14,441 nt of DNA from Elusimicrobiota bacterium. GTDB taxonomy: Bacteria > Elusimicrobiota > Elusimicrobia > FEN-1173. Positions 1 through 6,174 of this stretch are shown here, in pieces. The notes under the pieces are model-generated. The model saw only the letters and a program-made list of their open reading frames with translations, made no database searches and was not told the DNA's origin. A program made the translations under genes and the position numbers. The stretch spans positions 1 to 14,441 of the forward strand of contig JACQPF010000158.1 in the NCBI GenBank assembly GCA_016207625.1, written 5' to 3'. How positions within the stretch are numbered: position 1 is the first letter of the stretch; every line of letters starts with the position of its first letter.

Positions 1-996
1 GATCCGGACATCATCTTGTGCCGGTCCGACCGGTCGCTGGGCGAGGAGCTGCGCGGTAAAATTTCTCTCTTTTGCAACGTTCCTCTCGAAGCGGTGATCG
101 AGGCCACGGACGTGAGCACCATCTACGAGGTGCCCCTCATGTTCGAGCGGCAAGGGTTGGATGAGCTGGTGCTGATGATGCTCCGCCAGAGGAGCCCGCG
201 GAAGGACCTGTCCTCCTGGCGGGCCATGGTGGAAAAGGTCCGGAACCCCCGGCACCAGGTGACGATCGCCGTGGCGGGGAAATACGTGGAGCTGAAAGAC
301 GCATACAAGTCCATCGGAGAGGCGCTCTTGCACGGAGGGTTGGCCAACGACGCCCGCGTCACCGTCAAGTATCTGGACGTGGAGGACAAGCATTTGGAAA
401 CCGCGTTGGCGGAGGCGGACGGGATCCTCGTGCCGGGCGGCTTCGGGGACCGGGGCGTGGAAGGGAAGATCTCCGTCACCCGGTTCGCCCGCGAGAAGAA
501 AATTCCTTTTTTCGGGATCTGCCTCGGGATGCAGTGCGCGGTCATCGACTTCGCGCGGAACGTCCTGGGCCATGCCAACGCCCATTCGACGGAGTTCGCT
601 CCGAAGACGTCCCATCCCGTGATCTGCCTGATGGAGGACCAAAAGTCCGTGACCCAAAAGGGCGGGACCATGCGCCTCGGCGTTTACCCGTGCCGCTTGA
701 GGCATGATTCTCTGGCCTACCAGGCCTACCGCCGCGACACGATCCTGGAGCGCCACCGGCACCGCTATGAGCTCAACAACCGATATCGAAAACCGCTGGA
801 GAAAGCGGGCCTTCGCGTGGCGGGCGAATACGCCGCGTTGAAACTGGGGGAGATCGTCGAATTGAAGGACCATCCCTGGTTCGTGGCCGTCCAATTCCAC
901 CCCGAGCTGAAATCCCGTCCCCTGCATCCCCATCCCCTCTTCCGGGATTTCGTCAGCGCCGCGCTACAGAAACGGTTGGCGCACCTCAGGCCTTAG
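1..996 (+). CDS. pyrG: CTP synthase, C-terminal two thirds (5' end outside window)
   Basis: CTP synthase aminates UTP to CTP in the cytoplasm, using ammonia released from glutamine. The frame is open from base 1 and ends with TAG at 994-996, so 331 codons are visible. By alignment with E. coli PyrG about 205 N-terminal residues are missing. The first residues (DPDIILCRSDR) belong to the end of the amidoligase (synthetase) domain, followed by the ALFCNV-like segment. The class I glutamine amidotransferase domain follows, with the oxyanion motif VPGGFGDRGVEG. The nucleophile elbow GICLGMQ has its Cys codon at 520-522. The ERHRHRYELNN signature and QFHPE come next, with the catalytic His at 898-900 and Glu at 904-906. 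All three glutaminase triad residues are present, so the protein looks functional. The TTG at 16 is internal, not a start. The next gene is a transposase, so nothing downstream bears on its role. The identification is essentially certain. Confidence 0.97.
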   Translation, partial: DPDIILCRSDRSLGEELRGKISLFCNVPLEAVIEATDVSTIYEVPLMFERQGLDELVLMMLRQRSPRKDLSSWRAMVEKVRNPRHQVTIAVAGKYVELKDAYKSIGEALLHGGLANDARVTVKYLDVEDKHLETALAEADGILVPGGFGDRGVEGKISVTRFAREKKIPFFGICLGMQCAVIDFARNVLGHANAHSTEFAPKTSHPVICLMEDQKSVTQKGGTMRLGVYPCRLRHDSLAYQAYRRDTILERHRHRYELNNRYRKPLEKAGLRVAGEYAALKLGEIVELKDHPWFVAVQFHPELKSRPLHPHPLFRDFVSAALQKRLAHLRP

Positions 997-1016
997 CATC
1001 CAAAACACCTCGTAAC

Positions 1017-1046
1017 ACACGTCTTTTGTCGTTTTGAGAGACGTGT
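1017..1046. other. Imperfect hairpin downstream of pyrG
   Basis: ACACGTCT at 1017-1024 is the exact reverse complement of AGACGTGT at 1039-1046. Two or three further weak pairs, including G-T, narrow the loop. It lies 20 bases after the pyrG stop and could stabilise or end the pyrG transcript. No T-run follows the 3' arm, so it is not a convincing intrinsic terminator. It also abuts the proposed left end of the insertion sequence. Confidence 0.3.
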
Positions 1047-1060
1047 CCCGCCTCATTCCG

Positions 1061-1100
1061 TTCTGATAGAAAGATCAGATCAATTCTGACAAAAGAATCA
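1061..1100 (+). repeat. Pair of imperfect 17-bp direct repeats in the IS left arm
   Basis: TTCTGATAGAAAGATCA at 1061-1077 and TTCTGACAAAAGAATCA at 1084-1100 agree at 13 of 17 positions and start 23 bases apart, roughly two helical turns. Such subterminal repeats in IS arms can be transposase-binding sites, but that role is inference. The corresponding repeat is not evident in the right arm. Confidence 0.35.
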
Positions 1101-1169
1101 TCTTTGTCCGATTCCGCCCCTGACCGTCGAAAAGCTTAAATATACCTACAGCTCAAACGAGCCTCTCAA

Positions 1170-2159
1170 ATGCCTATCCCAAGCAAAGGAAGGGAACGTC
1201 AACACATATTGGAGTTGGTCGAAGAGCATGGGCGCGACAAGCGCCGGATGCTCCAAAACCTGGGCGTTCCCGAGTCGACTTATTACCGATGGAAGAAGCT
1301 CTTCAGAGACGGGGGAGCTTCGGCCTTGGAGGTTCGTCGGCCCATCGCGCAAAAGGCCTGGAATCGATTGACACAAAGCGAGGTCAACACCATCTTGGAT
1401 ATCGCCAAAGCCCATCCCGAGCTGTCGCCGAGACTATTGGCTGTGAAGATCACGGACGAACAGGACTTCAGCGTCTCGGAATCGAAAGTCTATCACGTGC
1501 TGAAATCGCACGGGCTGATGGCGCCGCGCCCCCTGGCCGGCGAATTGCCCGCGCCGAGGGACCTCCCTGCAAAAGCGGCCGGTCCCGACGAGATTTGGCA
1601 GATGGACGCCGTCACGTTTTTCGTGGTGAATTGGGGCTACTATAAGCTGTTCTCCATCCTGGATGACTTCTCGCGGAAGGTCATGGCGTGGAAGCTCCTG
1701 CCGGACGGCACGGCCGGGGCGGTCCGCCAAACGGTCGAGGCGGCCTTGAAGACCGCCGGGCTTGAGAGCGCGTCCAAGGCGAAACCAAAGCTCTTATCGG
1801 AGGCCGGAACCTCCTACATGGCGGGGATCCTCGCCACCTGCCTCGTTGCCCACAACATCCGCCCCATCTTTGCAAGGCCCTACCATCCTCAAGCCCGGAC
1901 GAAGACGGACCGCGAGAACAGAAGCGGGGGCGATGGGGGCTGCCTGCTGGTCTATTGCTCCCCCTATGAGCTGCACAAGACGGTCAGCGAAACCGTCGAA
2001 CGATACAACGGCATCCTTCAAGAATCCTTGAAAAACGTCAGCCCGAATGATGTCCATTCCGGGAAGCAAAACGAAATCCTGAAACGGCGAGAGGAAAAAA
2101 AACGCTGGACCCTGGCCAAGAGGAAGCAGGCCAACCTGGCGTTTTCGTCCATCCGGTGA
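1170..2159 (+). CDS. DDE (rve-type) transposase with altered active site
   Basis: This is a 329-residue protein of the IS3/IS481-like integrase class. Residues ~10-60 form a helix-turn-helix DNA-binding region (VPESTYYRWKKLFRDGG). Residues ~140-270 form the RNase H-like rve core: DEIWQMDAVTFF, then SILDDFSRKVMAWKL, then HPQARTKTDR. The tail (NVSPNDVHSGKQNEILKRREEKKR) is typical of the family. The first catalytic Asp is D146 in WQMDAV. The second position, normally Asp in an SDNG motif, is Glu211 (LLSEAG, codon 1800-1802). The third, normally Glu in a KIER motif, is Asp247 (codon 1908-1910). Positions 211 and 247 keep the 35-residue spacing exactly, so the alignment is firm and both residues are substituted. 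There are no stops or frameshifts. Family assignment is strong. Catalytic activity is doubtful: this may be a decaying copy or a protein kept for DNA binding. No good ribosome-binding site is seen before the ATG. Confidence 0.88.
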   Translation: MPIPSKGRERQHILELVEEHGRDKRRMLQNLGVPESTYYRWKKLFRDGGASALEVRRPIAQKAWNRLTQSEVNTILDIAKAHPELSPRLLAVKITDEQDFSVSESKVYHVLKSHGLMAPRPLAGELPAPRDLPAKAAGPDEIWQMDAVTFFVVNWGYYKLFSILDDFSRKVMAWKLLPDGTAGAVRQTVEAALKTAGLESASKAKPKLLSEAGTSYMAGILATCLVAHNIRPIFARPYHPQARTKTDRENRSGGDGGCLLVYCSPYELHKTVSETVERYNGILQESLKNVSPNDVHSGKQNEILKRREEKKRWTLAKRKQANLAFSSIR

Positions 2160-2176
2160 GCGAATGGAGGGTCAGC

Positions 2177-2197
2177 GGACCGGACGGTCCTTTTCTC
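2177..2197 (+). terminator. Weak intrinsic terminator after the transposase
   Basis: GGACC (2177-2181) pairs with GGTCC (2186-2190) across a GGAC loop, followed directly by TTTTCTCT. The stem is only 5 bp but all but one pair is G-C. Its position 18 bases after the transposase stop fits termination of that transcript and isolation of the export genes from it. Confidence 0.4.
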
Positions 2198-2274
2198 TAA
2201 TGAGGTCAAAAGACACAAAGGTTTTCACGTTTTTGGAAAAACAACCTCGGCATGTCTTTCAAAGAGAGGGGAAA

Positions 2275-2292
2275 ATGGCGACACATCTATGA
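2275..2292 (+). other. Possible five-codon leader ORF overlapping the fusion gene start
   Basis: An ATG at 2275 reads MATHL and stops with TGA at 2290-2292, sharing ATGA with the ATG at 2289 of the next gene. A purine-rich GAGAGGGGAAA (2264-2274) precedes it. That tract sits better for this ATG than for 2289, which lies 17 bases beyond it. Translational coupling to the large gene is possible. A frame this short can occur by chance. Confidence 0.2.
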
Positions 2293-4046
2293 CAATTCAT
2301 TGGCTGCGGCGCGAGCGGACGTCATCTTCGGATCGTCAACCTCCCGGGTCTCAGGCCTCGTCTTTGCGGAAACCATTTGCAGGCGAAACGGATTCCATCC
2401 GGCCGCCAAAGGACGCCGTCCCCCGTTTCGGGATCTTCGTTTCCTTCGCGCGGAGCGCCCCGAAGATCATTCCCGTTCTCGTTTGGGTTCTCTGGGGGGG
2501 CCTGCCCGTCCGCTCTTGGGCGGAATTCACGGATGAGACCTGGGGGGCCAGGCCGCTCGCGCTGGGAGGGGCCTACATCGGAATGGCGGGGGACGGCTAC
2601 TCCCCCTTCATCAACCCGGCCGGGATCGCTTTCGCGGAACGGCGGGAAACCACTTTCTCGTTCGGAAAGCCGAGGGTTCGGTCGGGGGGAAAGAGCCGGA
2701 CCCAGGAGTCGTTCTCCTTCGTGGATTCCAGCTCCGGGACCTCCGGGAACTTCGGGTTTTGGTGGCTGCACTCCTCCACGGCGAGCGTGAACCGGGAAAA
2801 CACTCTGGCCTTCAGCGTCGCGCGGTCCATTTACCAGCTCCCGAACGGAGCCGAAACCGCTTGGGGAGCCAGCGTGAAATACCTCAGCAACTTGGCCCTC
2901 AGCGGGACCCGCACCGATCAATCCGCGCTCAGCGCCGAGGTGGGGCTCATGCTTGACGCGACGGACAACTTGTCTCTCGGCCTGGCCGTCCGGGACATCC
3001 TAAGGCCGCATGTCGGCATCCGCACCCGGCAGAAGATCCCCGTCAAGTTCGGAGCGGGCGGGGCGTTGTGGCTGGGCGAGGAGACGCTCGCGGCGCTGGA
3101 CATCGTGAAAAACCAAGAGGACAGCGACGTCGACGTGCGGGCCGGAGTGGAGTTCTGGCAACTGGACCCCTTGGCGATCCGGATCGGAAGCAATTCGGAC
3201 CAGATGACCTACGGGCTGGCTTTGATGGGCGGCCCTTGGTCCGGCTTGCAAGTGGGGGTTGAATACACCTACGTGGATCCTTTTCGATCCGACCGGGACG
3301 ACAGCCTCCATTTGGCCTCCCTGCGGATCCGGTTCGGTGGCGGGGACCGCTCGACGGCCGCCGTCGGATCCAAAAGCGAGTATGTGGCCAAGAAGCAATT
3401 CCGGTCCGAAAAAGAGAAGGAGACGCCGGCTTTCATCAAGAGCCTGACCGCCTTGGAGGAAAGGGATTCCCTCGTGTTCGGCCCGGGGGACGTTCTGGAG
3501 CTGCACGTCCAAGGGCATCCGGAGCTGGACATCTCCAGCGTCACCGTGGATTCCTGGGGCTTCATCCGCCTCCCGTACGTGGGGGAATTGGAAGTGCAAG
3601 GATACACCCGGGAGAAGATCGAGGCGTCGCTCACGAAGATCTACTCGGAATATTTCAAGGAGCCCCCCAAAGTCGACGTGATCATCCGCCAATACAACAG
3701 CCGCGTCGTCTACGTGCTCGGCCAGGTCCAGCTTCCGGGCCGGTACGTCCTGGAGAGGACGCTGACGCTCAGGGACGTGATCTTCCAGGCGGGGCTGCCC
3801 ACGGAGCGGGCCGCGAATTGGCGGGCCTTCGTCGTGCGCCAGACGGAGAAGGGGCCGGTCTATATCCACATCAACTTGCACCGGGTCCTCTATCGCGCGA
3901 ACCTGGAAAACAACATTGAACTTCAGCCGGGAGACGTCATTTACGTCCCCATGGGATATTTGGACAGCGTTTTCGTGTTCATCGGACGGGTGTTGAGCCC
4001 CATCTTCGGGGTTTCCAACAGCCTCGTCCGGCCGCTGGTGCCTTAG
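2289..4046 (+). CDS. PorV/UPF0164-like outer-membrane beta-barrel fused to Wza-type polysaccharide export (OPX) and SLBB domains
   Basis: This 585-residue protein probably carries a capsular or extracellular polysaccharide through periplasm and outer membrane. Residues ~46-78 form a signal peptide: hydrophobic IIPVLVWVLW, then SWA cut before Glu79. Residues ~79-349 resemble PorV/UPF0164 barrels, with the N-terminal motif GARPLALGGAYIGMAGDGY..FINPAGIAF. Amphipathic strands follow, the last being SLHLASLRIRFG. A charged linker (350-392) leads to a polysaccharide export domain (393-~474: FGPGDVLELHVQGHPEL, then GFIRLPYVGELEVQGYT) and one SLBB domain (~475-554: VVYVLGQVQLPGRY, then LQPGDVIYVP). 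The tail (555-585) is hydrophobic, like the outer-membrane helix of OPX proteins. OPX domains normally stand alone or have a separate barrel partner, so the fusion is unusual. The signal sequence starts late (45 extra residues) and no better in-frame ATG exists, so the start is uncertain. The next gene encodes the expected inner-membrane partner. Domain calls are strong; transport function is inferred. Confidence 0.88.
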   Translation: MTIHWLRRERTSSSDRQPPGSQASSLRKPFAGETDSIRPPKDAVPRFGIFVSFARSAPKIIPVLVWVLWGGLPVRSWAEFTDETWGARPLALGGAYIGMAGDGYSPFINPAGIAFAERRETTFSFGKPRVRSGGKSRTQESFSFVDSSSGTSGNFGFWWLHSSTASVNRENTLAFSVARSIYQLPNGAETAWGASVKYLSNLALSGTRTDQSALSAEVGLMLDATDNLSLGLAVRDILRPHVGIRTRQKIPVKFGAGGALWLGEETLAALDIVKNQEDSDVDVRAGVEFWQLDPLAIRIGSNSDQMTYGLALMGGPWSGLQVGVEYTYVDPFRSDRDDSLHLASLRIRFGGGDRSTAAVGSKSEYVAKKQFRSEKEKETPAFIKSLTALEERDSLVFGPGDVLELHVQGHPELDISSVTVDSWGFIRLPYVGELEVQGYTREKIEASLTKIYSEYFKEPPKVDVIIRQYNSRVVYVLGQVQLPGRYVLERTLTLRDVIFQAGLPTERAANWRAFVVRQTEKGPVYIHINLHRVLYRANLENNIELQPGDVIYVPMGYLDSVFVFIGRVLSPIFGVSNSLVRPLVP

Positions 4047-4069
4047 GCACAGTCGAGGAGAGAGGATCC

Positions 4070-6169
4070 ATGGAAACCTATACGCCGAAAACCGCCCAGG
4101 AATACCTAGAGCTCTTCTTGAAAAGGAAGAAACTCTTTTTCGCGCTGTCCCTCAACGTCTTGTTGGCCGCGCTCTTGGTCTACCCGTTCCTCCCCCGTTT
4201 CTATGAGGCGGCCGCCCTCATTCAGGTGGGGGACGAGCGGGTCGCCAACCCGCACATGAAGGGGTTGACCGTTGAGCCCAAGTCGGAGGGGACGCTGAAG
4301 ACCATCACGGCCGAAATCCTCAGTTTCCCGCATATGGCGGTCCTCGCGAAAGAGCTGGGGCGGATGGACGAGGGCACGAGCAAGATGAAGCAAGAAAAGA
4401 TCGTGGCGGGTCTCCGGAGGCACATCAAGGTCACCGTGGTCTCGGAGAGCCTGATCCAGATCGCTTTCGAAGACAAGGAAGCGAAGAAAGCGCAGGCGGG
4501 CGCCAACGCCATCGCCGATTTCCTGGTGGACACGCACCGGAAGGCGCGGCAGGACCAGGCCCGGTCCGCGGTGAGCTTCATCGAGCAGCAACTTCGGATC
4601 TACAAGGAGAAGCTCAAGAACGCCGAGCAGACCTTCCTGTTGAACAAGGTGAGCTCCCAGTTGGAGGAGCTGACGAAGAAGCGGAACATGCTCTCCGAAC
4701 AGATGAGCCAGACGGTCAAGACCGTGACCACCAGCGTCAACCGGCAGGGGAACCCGGCCGCTTCCCAGATCCGGAAGGAATTGGCCATGGCCGAAGCCCA
4801 GCTGAACCGGCTCCTGGTCGGAGCGAAGAAAGAGCATCCCATGGCCAAGGAGCTGCGGATCCGGATCGAGACGCTCCGGAGACAACTGAACCTGGAGCCG
4901 GAAGAGTTGGTCAGCAGCGAAACCAACACGACGAATCCGGAGTACCATGACCTGTCCAGGGAAGTGAAGGAACTGGACATGGAGATCGATTCCTTCAATA
5001 AGAAGCAGGACGAGCTGATGAGCGGGAAATTCGTGCCGAAGGGGATCTCCGAGCAGGACCTCCTGGCCATCGAGAGCGACAAACGCATCAACGAGGACGT
5101 CTACCAGTCCCTCCTCCGGAGGCTGGAGAGCGCCCACATCGCTCAACACCTTGATGAGATGGGGCAGGGGGGAAATTTCTTGGTCATCGATCCGGCGCGG
5201 ATCCCTCTCCGTCCCGCGAAGCCCAATCCCCTGGTGGTCGCGGCGGCCAGCGTGTTCCTGGCGGCGTTCTCCGGCATCGGGGTGGTCCTCATCAAGGAGT
5301 ACTTCGACAGTTCTTTCCGGGGGTACAGCGACGCGAAGGACTACTTGAAGCAGCCCGTCCTCGCCTGCGTCCCCACGCTGCTGGCGGTTCAAAACGGAAA
5401 CGCCACCGTGCCGCTTCCCCCGGAGAAGCGGAACGGAAAAAATGGAAAAGAGATGGTGTACCTCGCCAGCGCCATCAAAGATTCGACGATCTCCCCTGAA
5501 ATCGTGGCCTATCACGACCCCAATTCGGTGCCGGCCGAGCAATACCGCCTTTTCCGCACGCACTTCCTGTTCATCAATGAGAAAAGGCCGGTGAAAACAC
5601 TGATGGTCACGAGCGCGTTGGAAGCCGAGGGGAAGACGACGACCTCCGTCAACGTCGCGGTGTCCATGGCCAATGAGCTGAGCGGCCAAGTACTCCTGAT
5701 GGACTGCGATTTGCGCCGCGGCGGGGTCGGTAAGAAATTGGGGTGCGCGGCCGGCATCGGGCTCTCGAACTTCCTGGAGTCCTCCTGCCCGCTGGAGGCC
5801 ATTTTAAAGCCGACGAAGATCGACGGCTTGACGGTGATCGGTGCCGGGCCGACCCCCACGGCGAGCCCCACGCGGCTCCTCAGCTCCGACCGGATGCGAA
5901 AGCTGATGGACGTCCTCCGGGCGAAGTACGACACCATCATCATCGACGCGCCGCCGGTGCTCCACCTGGCCGACGTTCCGGTCTTGACCCTGTATGCGGA
6001 CGGGATCGTCATGGTGGTCCAGGTGGGCAAAACGCCGAGGGAGCTCGTGACGAACGCCCAAACGACCCTGGAGCAGGCGCATCGCGTCAACGTGCTCGGA
6101 TACATCCTCACCCATGTGGACCATGTCATTCCGCCTTACATCCACCACTACCTGAAAGGGGGACGTTAA
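4070..6169 (+). CDS. Wzc-type polysaccharide co-polymerase / BY-kinase
   Basis: This 699-residue inner-membrane protein would regulate chain length and assembly of an exported polysaccharide and contact the OPX protein across the periplasm. The N-terminal Wzz domain has a first membrane helix at ~22-43. A long periplasmic region (~45-385) contains charged coiled-coil stretches (~160-300). The Pro-rich PARIPLRPAKPNP motif precedes the second helix (~388-410), as in PCP proteins. The cytoplasmic bacterial tyrosine-kinase domain (~490-690) has Walker A SALEAEGKTT (Lys522), Walker A' LLMDCDLRR (Asp545, Asp547) and Walker B TIIIDAPP (Asp626). The Walker A lacks the usual Pro-Gly before EGKT. The C-terminus has only two clustered tyrosines (Tyr690, Tyr694) rather than a long Tyr-rich tail, so autophosphorylation may be limited. 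The start is set by GAGGAGAGAGG (4055-4065). It lies 23 bases after the barrel-OPX gene and 5 bases before glmS, so co-transcription is likely. Confidence 0.92.
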   Translation: METYTPKTAQEYLELFLKRKKLFFALSLNVLLAALLVYPFLPRFYEAAALIQVGDERVANPHMKGLTVEPKSEGTLKTITAEILSFPHMAVLAKELGRMDEGTSKMKQEKIVAGLRRHIKVTVVSESLIQIAFEDKEAKKAQAGANAIADFLVDTHRKARQDQARSAVSFIEQQLRIYKEKLKNAEQTFLLNKVSSQLEELTKKRNMLSEQMSQTVKTVTTSVNRQGNPAASQIRKELAMAEAQLNRLLVGAKKEHPMAKELRIRIETLRRQLNLEPEELVSSETNTTNPEYHDLSREVKELDMEIDSFNKKQDELMSGKFVPKGISEQDLLAIESDKRINEDVYQSLLRRLESAHIAQHLDEMGQGGNFLVIDPARIPLRPAKPNPLVVAAASVFLAAFSGIGVVLIKEYFDSSFRGYSDAKDYLKQPVLACVPTLLAVQNGNATVPLPPEKRNGKNGKEMVYLASAIKDSTISPEIVAYHDPNSVPAEQYRLFRTHFLFINEKRPVKTLMVTSALEAEGKTTTSVNVAVSMANELSGQVLLMDCDLRRGGVGKKLGCAAGIGLSNFLESSCPLEAILKPTKIDGLTVIGAGPTPTASPTRLLSSDRMRKLMDVLRAKYDTIIIDAPPVLHLADVPVLTLYADGIVMVVQVGKTPRELVTNAQTTLEQAHRVNVLGYILTHVDHVIPPYIHHYLKGGR

Positions 6170-6174
6170 CCACA

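Larger units (their letters stand above)
1044..2215 (+). mobile_element. Degenerate insertion sequence (IS3/IS481-like), ends inferred
   Basis: A single transposase frame is flanked by short non-coding arms. The left arm begins TGTCCCGCCTCATT at 1044-1057. The right arm ends AATGAGGTCAAAAGACA at 2199-2215. Read inward, both show TGTC, a short variable spacer (3 versus 6 bases), then CCTCATT. They are therefore plausible but unequal terminal inverted repeats of the TG...CA kind used by many IS families. No matching target-site duplication is visible in the bases just outside (AGACG on the left, CAAAG on the right), which fits an old or altered insertion. The boundaries are inference. That the region is an insertion between pyrG and the export genes is well supported by the transposase itself. 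Confidence 0.5.

Noticed and set aside
1120..1146. Possible promoter (CTGACC, then TATACC) before the transposase
   Set aside because: The spacing of 15 bases and the poor -35 match give no more than chance support.
1021..2214. GTCTTTTG (1021-1028) and CAAAAGAC (2207-2214) as the IS terminal repeats
   Set aside because: Only 8 bases match and the flanking bases diverge. The TGTC...CCTCATT pair starting at 1044 has a more typical TG...CA end. The choice remains uncertain.
2229..2242. GTTTTT-GG-AAAAAC inverted repeat before the fusion gene as a terminator
   Set aside because: It is A/T-only with a 2-base loop and no separate T-run, so too weak to call.
4106..5689. Long antisense open frame (527 codons) opposite the Wzc-like gene
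   Set aside because: GC-rich coding DNA leaves long open complementary frames. The translation has no recognisable motif and the + strand gene is clear in its full length.
5743..6174. Upstream extension of the glmS frame inside the Wzc-like gene
   Set aside because: GlmS needs its nucleophile Cys directly after the initiator Met, which fixes the start at 6175. The upstream residues are an out-of-frame reading of the kinase domain.
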